From the NCBI RefSeq assembly GCF_030123245.1, contig NZ_CP126101.1, forward strand, positions 4,338,501-4,402,500: a stretch of DNA of 64,000 nt, written 5' to 3'. The notes below the pieces were generated by a model that saw nothing but the letters and a program-made list of their open reading frames with translations, made no database searches and was not told where the DNA came from. Below are positions 1 through 8,441 of the stretch, in pieces; position 1 is the stretch's first letter, and every line of letters starts with the position of its first letter. Origin of the DNA: Lysinibacillus pakistanensis (GTDB lineage: Bacteria > Bacillota > Bacilli > Bacillales_A > Planococcaceae). Both the position numbers and the translations under genes were made by a program.

Positions 1-22
1 CTGTCCGCTAGTTTGTACTATC

Positions 23-343
23 TTATTTTTGAGTAGCTAACCATTTAGCCACAGCTTTTGCATCTTCACCTTTAACAATACCTGGAGGCATAGAACCTTT
101 ACCATTTTCGATAACATCTAAAATTTCAGTTTCAGATAAACGAGCACCTACATCTTTGATAGCTGGTGCATTATTCTGACCCTGCAATTCGCCTCCATGA
201 CATGTGATACAGGATTTCATAGCGATCGCTTCACCATCTGGTGTGGTACTCGTTTTTGTACCTTCATCAGTCGTCTTACCACCGCCACAAGCGGCTAAAA
301 AAATTGCTGAACCGAACACTAATGTTAACATTACCTTTTTCAT
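23..343 (-). CDS. Membrane-anchored small cytochrome c (c551 type)
   Basis: The 106-residue protein has a lipoprotein signal with lipobox LAAC (Cys19), a Gly/Thr-rich linker, then one class I cytochrome c domain. The haem-binding motif CITCH is at 45-49, and GSMPPG supplies the probable axial Met85. It should carry single electrons on the outer face of the membrane, like the CccB/c551 lipoproteins of Bacillus. A good RBS precedes the ATG. It is transcribed alone, since the next gene upstream has its own spacing and start. The terminal oxidase partner cannot be told from the sequence. Confidence 0.88.
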   Translation of the reverse strand: MKKVMLTLVFGSAIFLAACGGGKTTDEGTKTSTTPDGEAIAMKSCITCHGGELQGQNNAPAIKDVGARLSETEILDVIENGKGSMPPGIVKGEDAKAVAKWLATQK

Positions 344-390
344 TAGTACCCCTCCTCAAAATAAATAACTTCCACGGTATTATACCAAAA

Positions 391-1233
391 TTATGCACGT
401 TTGAAACCTTCTCCTAATACCTCATAGGCATCGGAAACGATAACAAACGCTGATGGATCAACGGTTTTAATGAGTTGTTTCAGCTTTGTGAATTCTGTTT
501 GGTAGACAACAACCATCAGTACTGGTCGCGCTTCACCCGTATAACCACCAATTGCAGGTAATTGTGTCACACCACGATCAATTTCAGCATAAATGGCATC
601 ACGTACTTCATCTTGTTTCATCGTAATAATATAAACCATTTTGGATTGGCTAAAGCCTAGCTGAATAATATCAATCGTTTTTGTTGTCACAAATAGTCCA
701 ATTAGGGCATACAAACCTTTTTCTAAGTCGAAAACAATTGCTGCACTAATAGCGATGACCCCATCAATCAGTAGTACACTAGTACCAAGAGATATTCCGG
801 TAAACTTTGTAATAATTTGCGCTAGCAAATCAGTGCCACCAGTAGAAGCATTCCCTTTAAAAACAAGTCCTATTCCTAAACCGACAACAATTCCTCCGAA
901 AAGTGCACCAAGTAAAGGATTATCAGTCCAAGGCTCCCAACTATTTGTTAATAATACAATGAACGGTAAAGTCACTGTGCCAACAAACGATTTTACCCCG
1001 AATTTTTTGCCAAGTAATAATACACCCGCAATAAATAGTGGAATATTAAAGCAATATTGAACAATTCCTGGATTCCAGCCGAATAGACCATGCAATATTG
1101 TACTTATTCCACTTACCCCACCTGAAGCGACTTGATTTGGTAATAAAAAGACATTAAAACCAATAGCAATCACTGCCGCTCCGATAATTACATACACATA
1201 CTCCACAATGCTTTCCCTAACATCATGTCTCAT
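391..1233 (-). CDS. YitT family membrane protein (DUF161 + DUF2179)
   Basis: The 280-residue protein begins with about five or six hydrophobic segments (residues 12-190) containing the family signature GGVSGIS and a second Gly-rich STGGTDLLA segment. A cytoplasmic DUF2179 domain of about 80 residues follows, with GVTQLPAIGGYTGE. This is the usual YitT/YpjC/YqfU layout and length. Function is unknown for most members; transport or signal sensing has been suggested. It appears monocistronic. The family is certain but the substrate is not. Confidence 0.85.
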   Translation of the reverse strand: MRHDVRESIVEYVYVIIGAAVIAIGFNVFLLPNQVASGGVSGISTILHGLFGWNPGIVQYCFNIPLFIAGVLLLGKKFGVKSFVGTVTLPFIVLLTNSWEPWTDNPLLGALFGGIVVGLGIGLVFKGNASTGGTDLLAQIITKFTGISLGTSVLLIDGVIAISAAIVFDLEKGLYALIGLFVTTKTIDIIQLGFSQSKMVYIITMKQDEVRDAIYAEIDRGVTQLPAIGGYTGEARPVLMVVVYQTEFTKLKQLIKTVDPSAFVIVSDAYEVLGEGFKRA

Positions 1234-1387
1234 TTCCCCACGCCCACTTCAACTATCAGAATTTTTTAAGACGTGATGATTATAGCAAATAGTTTTGACG
1301 TTGAGAACTTCATCATGATGAAGGAAATAAGCAAGCATATTATTTACTTTCATCAATCCATATATAACAAATTATCCGATAAAAAAC

Positions 1388-1430
1388 AAAAAATAAGTAC
1401 CTGAACGAGCATTTAAAGGATACTTATTTC
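1388..1430 (-). terminator. Rho-independent terminator after the EAL-HDOD gene
   Basis: An imperfect inverted repeat pairs AAATAAGTACC with GGATACTTATTT. On the minus strand it is followed by a T-rich run, just past the stop codon at 1439. Confidence 0.6.
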
Positions 1431-1438
1431 TGCTTTGA

Positions 1439-2668
1439 TTATAATGATTTTTCAGCCCATTCGATTGCCTCATGGTATAAAAGATCAATACTTGTCAAAT
1501 CTATATTGATTTTTGGAGCTAGCTCTTCTAAGCTATCCCAGTCCAGTTTCCCTAGTGCAATACTAAATTCTAGATATGGTGTCATCTCTGTTTGATACCC
1601 TAAAATAGTAGCTTTTATATCTTCTGAGAATGGAAGTTGCTGTAAAATAATATGTAATGGTCTTTGCAATAAAGTATCAATCAATGAAAACATGCCCACA
1701 AAAAAATACTCTGAAAAATTTTGTTTATAGGAGAGCTTCGCTAATTTTTCGCATGCTTTTGCTCTAAATAATGATGTTCTCATCACTTCCTTAAAAAGAT
1801 CCGAATCAGTATTCATATCTATTTCCCGCATGGCTAATAAGTAAATCCATTTGCGTAAATCGGCTATTCCAAGGATTAAAATCGCCTGTTTAATAGAGCG
1901 TACCTTCGATTTAGAACGTCTAGAAGAATTATTAACCATTTGCAATAACTTATAGGTTAACGAGATATCACGTTCAATATTTTCAGATAATAACTGGATA
2001 TTAGGTTCCTCTTCTTTTAGCAGCGAAATAATATAAAAATATTGAATCGTATTCACTGGTATATCGGTTGCTTTTAAAATTTGAGGCTGTTCAAAAAAAT
2101 AACCCTGAAATAACTCATAGCCAGAATGCTTCGCTACTTCAAATTGATTACGTGTCTCAACCTTCTCAGCAAGCAATTTAATATGAGGGAATTTTTCCTT
2201 TACTTTATTCTCAATTTCCATACGTTCAAGTAAAGGGGACAATAGAAAATCCACCTTTATAAAGTCTATATGAACAAATAATTCGTCATAAATTTGTACA
2301 TGCTCATCCAGTATAAAATCATCTAAAGCAATTTTAAATCCATATGATTTAAGCTTAATAACCCGCTCAACTAACTTCGGTGTCAAAGGGACATCTTCTA
2401 AAATTTCAATGACCACTTGAGATGGATTCAGGTATTCATTGATTGAGCTCATTAGCAGATTTTCAGTGAAATTGACAAAGCAAGGCTTACCGTTTGTAAC
2501 TTCTTCTATTCCAATTGAAAGAAATGAGTTTACTAATACATCGACTGTTGCTGCATCTGAATCAACCATCGGAAAAGTATTCACATTTTTGCTTCGATAT
2601 AACAATTCATATGCAACAACTTGTTCATGAAGATTAAAAATTGGTTGTCTGCCAATAAATACTTCCAT
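1439..2668 (-). CDS. EAL-HDOD signalling protein (YuxH type)
   Basis: The 409-residue protein has an N-terminal EAL-like domain (about 1-200) and a C-terminal HDOD domain (about 205-400). Several EAL positions remain: YELLYR, IEILED, DDF, KVDF, AEKVE and FQGYFF. The loop-6 DFGTGYSS segment needed for c-di-GMP hydrolysis is not present after DDF (the sequence reads DDFILDEH). Phosphodiesterase activity is therefore doubtful, as in other YuxH-type proteins, and a binding or scaffold role is more likely. The HDOD half is of the kind found in signalling proteins tied to motility or stress. It is monocistronic, with a terminator downstream. Confidence 0.85.
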   Translation of the reverse strand: MEVFIGRQPIFNLHEQVVAYELLYRSKNVNTFPMVDSDAATVDVLVNSFLSIGIEEVTNGKPCFVNFTENLLMSSINEYLNPSQVVIEILEDVPLTPKLVERVIKLKSYGFKIALDDFILDEHVQIYDELFVHIDFIKVDFLLSPLLERMEIENKVKEKFPHIKLLAEKVETRNQFEVAKHSGYELFQGYFFEQPQILKATDIPVNTIQYFYIISLLKEEEPNIQLLSENIERDISLTYKLLQMVNNSSRRSKSKVRSIKQAILILGIADLRKWIYLLAMREIDMNTDSDLFKEVMRTSLFRAKACEKLAKLSYKQNFSEYFFVGMFSLIDTLLQRPLHIILQQLPFSEDIKATILGYQTEMTPYLEFSIALGKLDWDSLEELAPKINIDLTSIDLLYHEAIEWAEKSL

Positions 2669-2811
2669 ATTGTCGCCCCCATTTCTCCATTATTTGTAAT
2701 GAATATTATAACATTTTTTCATGACCATTTGCTTATCATTCATCATACATTTAAAAATGTTCTCCAGTTACACAAAACCTTCTAACTACTTGTAAAAAAA
2801 TGCCTCCTCAT

Positions 2812-2866
2812 TTGACATTTAATTTGATTTAAACTATAGTACATTACAACACTAATGCACTGTAAT
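2812..2866 (+). promoter_or_regulatory. SigA-type promoter with overlapping inverted-repeat operator
   Basis: TTGACA (2812-2817) and TATAGT (2835-2840) are separated by exactly 17 bp, close to a consensus SigA promoter. Around the expected start site lies an inverted repeat, ATTACA (2843-2848) and TGTAAT (2861-2866). It is a likely binding site for the GntR/YtrA-type repressor encoded 26 bp downstream. The promoter is read directly; the operator role is inferred. Confidence 0.7.
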
Positions 2867-2891
2867 ACTCTGAAATGAAGGGAGGGTTTTC

Positions 2892-3266
2892 ATGCATATT
2901 CATTTAGACAGTACAACACCCATTTATATTCAAATTGCCGAATGGCTACAACATGAAATTATCGCCAATCGGTTACAAGCAGACGAAAAGGTTTATTCAC
3001 AGTATCAGCTAGCTGAGTTATTCAATATTAATCCTGCTACGGCCGGTAAAGGACTGACCATTTTACTGGAGGAACAACTTCTTTATAAGAAACGGGGGCT
3101 AGGTATGTTTGTTGCAACAGATGCAAAGGATCGAATTTTATTGAAACGCCGCAATGAAATATTAACAAAGATGGCTCAAGAGATTGTCTTAGAGGCACAA
3201 CGCTTACTTGTTTCTAATGAGGAGTTGCTAACACTAATTCAAAAAACACAGGAGGAATTGAAATGA
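2892..3266 (+). CDS. GntR family regulator, YtrA subfamily
   Basis: At 124 residues it is the short form typical of YtrA: a winged helix-turn-helix (about 10-75, TPIYIQIAEWLQ and NPATAGKGLTIL) plus a small dimerisation tail and no ligand-binding domain. It heads an operon with an ABC ATPase and two membrane proteins, and its stop overlaps the next start. YtrA-type regulators repress their own ABC operon and respond to cell-envelope antibiotics in B. subtilis; the same role here is inferred. The RBS GGGAGGG precedes the ATG. Confidence 0.85.
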   Translation: MHIHLDSTTPIYIQIAEWLQHEIIANRLQADEKVYSQYQLAELFNINPATAGKGLTILLEEQLLYKKRGLGMFVATDAKDRILLKRRNEILTKMAQEIVLEAQRLLVSNEELLTLIQKTQEELK

Positions 3267-4156
3267 ATGTTATTCAATGTGAAAAGCTATCTAAAAAATT
3301 TGGACGTCTTCATGCACTCCAAGAAATTACTTGTACAATAAATGGCGAAAAAATAATCGGTGTTATTGGTCGTAATGGTGCTGGTAAATCAACATTGCTA
3401 ACGATTATAGCGGGCTTTCTAAAACCGACTAATGGTTTCTGTCAGGTATTTAATGAGAATCCCTTTAACAATATTCAAGCTGCTGCCAACACCATTTTAA
3501 TTGATGATCGGTTAAGCTTTTCAGACTACTTATCCCTAGAGGAAATCTTAAAAATGGGCGCTGATTTTTATCCAAATTGGCAAAATGAGTTAGCATATCG
3601 ACTGCTACATTATGCAAACATTGATCTTTCTGCTAAACATCAGCAATTATCTAAAGGACAAATGGCTACCTTTAATCTTGTCTACGGATTAGTAAGCCGC
3701 TGTGCATTAACTATATTAGATGAGCCAATGAATGGTATGGACGAGGCTATTCGAACAGATTTTTATAGAGCTATTCTAAAGGAATACATAGCCTTCCCCC
3801 GGACAATTTTAATTGCTAGTCATCACTTACAAGAAATGGAGTCCATTTTGGAGGAAATTCTGCTTATAGATGAGGGTACTGTCGTTACACATGCCTCCGT
3901 AGATGAACTGAAGGAACAATTAATTGCCTTAAGCGGACCAAGTGATAGGATGAAATCCTTGCTATCTGAAACTAACGTTTACGCCCAACAGATTGTAGCT
4001 GGAGTGTGCACAGCAATTGTGGATGCAAGTAAACTTTTCATCACGGAGGAAATGCTTCGCACAAAAGGTATTACAAAATCAGTCCTTACTGCAAGTGAGA
4101 TTTGCAGGTATTTAACCAATCATAAAGGAAGTGATATCGATGCAATCTTTGACTAA
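3263..4156 (+). CDS. ABC transporter ATP-binding protein (YtrB type)
   Basis: The 297-residue ATPase has Walker A GRNGAGKST, an unusual signature LSKGQMA in place of LSGGQ, and Walker B LTILDEPMNGMD with a later switch His (SHH). The SKGQ signature is common in the YtrB group. About 80 C-terminal residues form an extra domain. The start ATG overlaps the GntR stop (ATGA). It should power the membrane protein that follows; the exported or sensed substrate is unknown. Confidence 0.85.
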   Translation: MNVIQCEKLSKKFGRLHALQEITCTINGEKIIGVIGRNGAGKSTLLTIIAGFLKPTNGFCQVFNENPFNNIQAAANTILIDDRLSFSDYLSLEEILKMGADFYPNWQNELAYRLLHYANIDLSAKHQQLSKGQMATFNLVYGLVSRCALTILDEPMNGMDEAIRTDFYRAILKEYIAFPRTILIASHHLQEMESILEEILLIDEGTVVTHASVDELKEQLIALSGPSDRMKSLLSETNVYAQQIVAGVCTAIVDASKLFITEEMLRTKGITKSVLTASEICRYLTNHKGSDIDAIFD

Positions 4157-4868
4157 TATGTCATTTAAAACGATCATCAAAAAGCAAGTGAAATGGAAAG
4201 CCAAATTATATAGTTCAGCCCTTAGCTCTCTTATAATTTTACAAATTATTTTTGGCGCATTGCTTTTTAGCTCTGGGAGTGGTTCAAGTGGTCATGGACG
4301 CGGGAATTTAAATGTACAGTTCTCCATTTATTCGCTTGATACGTTTCTTATCATTACTGTATTTTGGGCTTTTATAACAGCCATTCTCTTTACTACAAAA
4401 GCATATCGCATGGATGATTTATCTATTATTTCAAGTCGAACTTCAAGTGCAATCGCAAATATACTTGTACTTATTCTTTATAGCTTTATTGCTGTCTTAA
4501 TTATGTTAGCTAGTTACTATATACAAATATTAGGTTTGATGTTAATGGAAAAAGATACACTCATAATTGATAAACTTCTTATTTCACCATCAATTTTTAT
4601 TTTGTGCATCTGTAGCATTTGTTTGTTCAGCGCAATTGGTTTACTATTTGGTTACTGCTTCCAAGGCCCAAGTATCATAAAAATAGCATCGATAGTATTA
4701 TTAGCACTTGGCATTATTTCAACGATTATTTTTCCCGAGTCTGTGAATCTTCAACCATTCATACAATTGCCAGATCTCATGCTTAGCGGATTTTATATAA
4801 TTTTATCTATATTGTGCTTTACTCTCTGTATTTGGATTGCCGATAAATCGGAGGTGTCCCGCAAATGA
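4140..4868 (+). CDS. ABC-2-like membrane subunit of the GntR-linked transporter
   Basis: The protein has about 242 residues and six hydrophobic segments and probably forms the channel for the preceding ATPase. A GTG at 4131 is in frame, but the ATG at 4140 is better placed: AAAGGAAG lies six to seven bases before it, and the GTG falls inside that RBS. The gene overlaps the ATPase gene by 17 bp. There is a Ser/Gly-rich loop (SSGSGSSGHGRGN) near residue 45 between the first two segments. No closer family could be assigned. Confidence 0.75.
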   Translation: MQSLTNMSFKTIIKKQVKWKAKLYSSALSSLIILQIIFGALLFSSGSGSSGHGRGNLNVQFSIYSLDTFLIITVFWAFITAILFTTKAYRMDDLSIISSRTSSAIANILVLILYSFIAVLIMLASYYIQILGLMLMEKDTLIIDKLLISPSIFILCICSICLFSAIGLLFGYCFQGPSIIKIASIVLLALGIISTIIFPESVNLQPFIQLPDLMLSGFYIILSILCFTLCIWIADKSEVSRK

Positions 4869-5593
4869 CAAACGCTACGATACTCTTACTCTCATTATTG
4901 ATTACAATATTATTGCTTACCTTGGCCTTTTTTGTAGTAAGAAAGATAAGTAACAAAACCAAAAACTTCTGGACTCTTAAACGTCTATCTGTCGGGATTA
5001 CAGTATATATCGGAGTTGGATTATTTGCACTACTATATCTTAGCCTTTTTGCAAATTCATCCATACAGGTATTATCGAAGTCAGAATTAAAGAAAATTGA
5101 AAAGAACATTGAGTCTATCCAAAAATATGATCAGGAATATAACTCTTCTTTTTTAACAGACAACTATAAAAAGAAAACATGGGAATTTGATTTTCTAGGT
5201 GGTACATTGCCAGTAACAATAAATAACGGAAATGAAGACTCAAGCCTTAATATTCGTCACCTTTATAATGATAGTATTCCAGCAGGAAAAGCCCTTGTTT
5301 CCTATTATCAATTCCCGGCTATTATTGAAGGCATTGATATTTCAGATAAAATCCCATTACCAAATGTTTATATGTCACAGAATCAGCTTTGGATTGAAGC
5401 TTTATCGAGGCACGAAGTTAATTATCATCGTATAAAAGCATCCATAGGTATTTTAGATTTCAATCGAGAGGAAGATTTTGATGACGACTATCCGTCTACC
5501 ATCTTCTATCTTTCTTCCAACTTTATTGTCATTGAGACACCTAGTGGAACAGAAATTGAGGATTCTCAGGGGGTTATACAATATTTAAGATAG
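4865..5593 (+). CDS. Unrecognised membrane-anchored protein, last gene of the GntR/ABC operon
   Basis: The 242-residue protein has two N-terminal hydrophobic segments (about 5-27 and 42-64) followed by a mainly soluble, probably extracellular region of 175 residues without Cys or known motifs. The start overlaps the previous stop as ATGA, so the two are translationally coupled. I do not recognise the family. By position it may be an accessory or substrate-binding part of the transporter. Confidence 0.7.
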   Translation: MTNATILLLSLLITILLLTLAFFVVRKISNKTKNFWTLKRLSVGITVYIGVGLFALLYLSLFANSSIQVLSKSELKKIEKNIESIQKYDQEYNSSFLTDNYKKKTWEFDFLGGTLPVTINNGNEDSSLNIRHLYNDSIPAGKALVSYYQFPAIIEGIDISDKIPLPNVYMSQNQLWIEALSRHEVNYHRIKASIGILDFNREEDFDDDYPSTIFYLSSNFIVIETPSGTEIEDSQGVIQYLR

Positions 5594-5601
5594 ACTAAAA
5601 G

Positions 5602-5644
5602 AAGGACAGTCCATGCGATTTTTTATCACCTTTGGACTGTCCTT
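5602..5644. terminator. Bidirectional terminator between convergent genes
   Basis: A perfect 11-bp stem, AAGGACAGTCC with GGACTGTCCTT, sits between the ABC operon (plus) and the DedA gene (minus), whose stop lies 1 bp away. Confidence 0.75.
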
Positions 5645-5645
5645 G

Positions 5646-6293
5646 TTATTTTGCACTTTTTGATTTAATAGCTCCGATTACGGCTGGTATTACGGATATA
5701 AGGATAATTAAAATTAGCACTGTTGAGAAGTTATCTTTAATAATTGGAATATTACCAAAGTAAAATCCTAATAATGTACAGCTAAATACCCATAAAATTG
5801 CACCTACAACATTGTACATAATGAAGTAGCTATATTTCATTTTACTTGCACCTGCAACAAATGGTATGAATGTTCGGATGAAGGGCATAAAGCGTGCAAT
5901 GACAATTGTTTTTCCACCATGTGTATTAAAGAATTTTTCTGCGGCTTCCATACGTTCCTTTTTTATAACCCTGCCTAGGAAGCTCTTTGGTGGAATGGAT
6001 GTTCCTACTTTATGACCAATATGATAATTCATCGTATCTCCTAAAATTGCAGCTACTAAAAATACAGGAATTAATATCCACATATCAAATGCGCCCATTG
6101 CTGCAGCTAATGTACCACTTGCAAAGAGCAATGAATCACCTGGCAAGAACGGGAAAATGACAACACCTGTTTCAACAAAAACAATGGCAAATAAAATAAG
6201 ATAACTCCAATGACCAAAATCGCGAATGATTTCCTCTAAATGCACATCGATATGCATAATAAAGCTAATTAACTCCTTGATGAGTTCTATCAT
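5646..6293 (-). CDS. DedA family membrane protein
   Basis: The 215-residue protein shows the DedA/SNARE-associated family signatures: ETGVVIFPFLPGDSLLFASG near residue 40, a Gly-rich middle, and RFMPFIRTFIPFVAGASKM near 135. It has four to six membrane segments. DedA proteins act as lipid transporters or flippases, including undecaprenyl-phosphate recycling, and affect envelope integrity and membrane potential. Which substrate applies here is not visible. It is monocistronic. Confidence 0.9.
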   Translation of the reverse strand: MIELIKELISFIMHIDVHLEEIIRDFGHWSYLILFAIVFVETGVVIFPFLPGDSLLFASGTLAAAMGAFDMWILIPVFLVAAILGDTMNYHIGHKVGTSIPPKSFLGRVIKKERMEAAEKFFNTHGGKTIVIARFMPFIRTFIPFVAGASKMKYSYFIMYNVVGAILWVFSCTLLGFYFGNIPIIKDNFSTVLILIILISVIPAVIGAIKSKSAK

Positions 6294-6526
6294 TTTTCCG
6301 AATGCTCTCTTTCAATTTAATTTTCTAAATGCTTTGACGCAAAGTTGCACCAAAGGGTTCCATTATTGTAGCAGCCTGCTATAGACTACTTTCTCACTAT
6401 ATGACAAGCCTTGATAAAGTATGTAACAGTTATCACAAGTTTGATTTTATCACTTCCTGATAGCTACGCTCAACTTATTTCCTGAAAGAGCAATTTCTTT
6501 TTACAAATTAGCATTATACAATAAAA

Positions 6527-6556
6527 AAAGCGCTACCATTTTTCAATAGTAGCTAC
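6527..6556 (-). terminator. Probable terminator after lcfB
   Basis: GCTACCATT pairs with AATAGTAGC (one mismatch). On the minus strand it runs into a stretch of T residues just past the lcfB stop. Confidence 0.5.
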
Positions 6557-6562
6557 TTCATT

Positions 6563-8110
6563 TTATACTTTTTCCTTTAAAGAGCGACGTAATATCTTTC
6601 CGGTTGTATTCTTCGGTAGTTCATCCATAATTTCTATGACTTTAGGAACCTTATATTTCACCATATGTTTTGTACAATATGCAAGTAGATCATCTGTGGA
6701 GGTTGCTGCTACTTCCTTTAAGACAACATATGCATGAACAGCCTCCCCTAAATTAGGATCAGGATAGCCTATAACTGCCGCTTCAACAATATTGTTATGA
6801 GCAAAGAGTACTTCCTCTACCTCTCTTGGATAGACATTGAATCCCCCTACAATAATCATATCTTTTTTACGATCAACGATATAGAAATACCCCTCTTCAT
6901 CAACCTTCGCTAAGTCACCCGTATATAACCAGCCATCACGTATAGCCATCGCTGTTTCTTCAGGCAGTTTATAATATCCCTTCATAACGTTAGGCCCTCT
7001 AACAATTAACTCTCCTACTTCACCGACAGGTACCTCTTGCCCGTTTACGTCTACAACTTTATTTTCAACATTGCAGATGGATGTCCCAATTGAACCTGCT
7101 TTACGATCGCGGTCCAATGGATTAAAGCAAGTTACTGGTGAAGCCTCTGACAAGCCATAGCCCTCCGAAACACGTACATTAAATTTCTTCTCGAAATTAT
7201 GTAATAGTGCCACAGGTAATGAAGCGCCTCCTGATATTGCTAAGCGGATTGTCGAGAAATCTTCTGGATTGCCTTCAGGTAGTTGATATAAAAAATTATA
7301 CATTGTAGGTACACCAGCAAATACAGTTGCTTTTTGCTCTCTTGCTAAGGCGAAAATCTCGGTTGGACTAAAGCGTGGTGCAAGTAATACCGTAGCTCCA
7401 CTCAATAATGGTGCATTCGCAACAACTGTTAACGCAAATACATGGAAAACTGGCAAAGTTGCAATAATACGATCATCTGCTTTATAGCCTAAATAATGGG
7501 CAACATCTCGTGCATTAGAATAAATATTTTCATGTGTCAGCATGGCTCCCTTTGGAGTTCCTGTTGTTCCAGAAGTATAGAGAATAATGGCATTATCATC
7601 ATCGGCCACTTCTACAGGCTGTAAAGAGTCTGATACGTTAGCAATCACCTGTGTAAATAAATGTGTTTTTACTTTTGCCTCTTGTGACAAGGCTGCAATT
7701 TTTTCTGCAGTATCTGCTGTCGTTTCACAAATAATAAATGATGTAACTTGTGGAAAAGCTTGTACACCCTTTTCTACTAGAGGTAGAAGGGCATCAAGTG
7801 CAATAACAGCCTTAACATCGCCATTATGCAAAATATAAGATATTTCATCCGGTGTATAAATTGGGTTGATTGGTATTGCAGTAGCACCTAAGCGCATCGT
7901 CGCATACAAGGCAATTAAATAATGCGGTGTGTTGCCTAATAAAAATGCTACATGGTCCCCCTTTTCTACTCCTAATTCTTGTAACCCCTTTGCAAAACGT
8001 CCAACTGTTAACTCGAACTCGCCATATGTTGTATCTTTCCCCATAAAATGATACGCAATTTTATCTGGCTGTTGCACTGCTTGTTGATGAACACTCGAAA
8101 CTAAATTCAA
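6563..8110 (-). CDS. lcfB: Long-chain fatty acid-CoA ligase LcfB (YhfL)
   Basis: The 515-residue adenylate-forming enzyme contains the AMP-binding motif YTSGTTGTPKGA (about 180), the A5 GYGLSEASP, A7 YTGDL and A10 Lys in PKNTTGKILRR. It closely resembles B. subtilis LcfB in length and sequence. It activates fatty acids to acyl-CoA with ATP in the cytoplasm, feeding beta-oxidation. The start is TTG at 8110, with GGGGATGG upstream. The leader contains a dispersed structured repeat (8128-8324) ending only 18 bp before the start. Nearby lplJ and yhfH match the B. subtilis yhf neighbourhood. Confidence 0.9.
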   Translation of the reverse strand: MNLVSSVHQQAVQQPDKIAYHFMGKDTTYGEFELTVGRFAKGLQELGVEKGDHVAFLLGNTPHYLIALYATMRLGATAIPINPIYTPDEISYILHNGDVKAVIALDALLPLVEKGVQAFPQVTSFIICETTADTAEKIAALSQEAKVKTHLFTQVIANVSDSLQPVEVADDDNAIILYTSGTTGTPKGAMLTHENIYSNARDVAHYLGYKADDRIIATLPVFHVFALTVVANAPLLSGATVLLAPRFSPTEIFALAREQKATVFAGVPTMYNFLYQLPEGNPEDFSTIRLAISGGASLPVALLHNFEKKFNVRVSEGYGLSEASPVTCFNPLDRDRKAGSIGTSICNVENKVVDVNGQEVPVGEVGELIVRGPNVMKGYYKLPEETAMAIRDGWLYTGDLAKVDEEGYFYIVDRKKDMIIVGGFNVYPREVEEVLFAHNNIVEAAVIGYPDPNLGEAVHAYVVLKEVAATSTDDLLAYCTKHMVKYKVPKVIEIMDELPKNTTGKILRRSLKEKV

Positions 8111-8127
8111 TTACACCATCCCCTTAT

Positions 8128-8324
8128 CGTATCAATTTCGCCTAAGCGTAATTACGTCCGGATTTTGAATTGTGCTTGTACACTTCATTCCTTTGAAAAT
8201 CCGTGACATCCGCTGGAGGCTTTATCTTCATTCAGTAGATATTTGGATATTCCTTAAAAAGGAATTACACCCTCATCCATATCACCACCTCAGAGGTGGG
8301 AGTCTTCTACTGAATGAAGATAAA
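8128..8324. repeat. Dispersed structured element, copy A (upstream of lcfB)
   Basis: About 197 bp shared with 29741-29970 and, in part, 47943-48000. It contains a perfect 18-bp inverted repeat, TTTATCTTCATTCAGTAG (8221-8238) with its complement at 8307-8324. Inside that is a hairpin CCACCT-CAG-AGGTGG (8285-8299). A second stem pairs CGGATTTT (8159-8166) with AAAATCCG (8196-8203), closed by AGCG/CGCT (8145-8148, 8211-8214). It fills most of the 331-bp gap before lcfB. No ORF is convincing here. The inner hairpin resembles IS200/IS605 subterminal palindromes, but no transposase is present. Confidence 0.75.
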
Positions 8325-8441
8325 ATGAATCGTTATTCAGTATTATTATATAAGAAATATATCTAAAAGACAATGAGACTTTTTATTTCATGTCAAAAAA
8401 ACCGTCAAATAATTCATTTTTTTCTCTTTTATACACCTACA

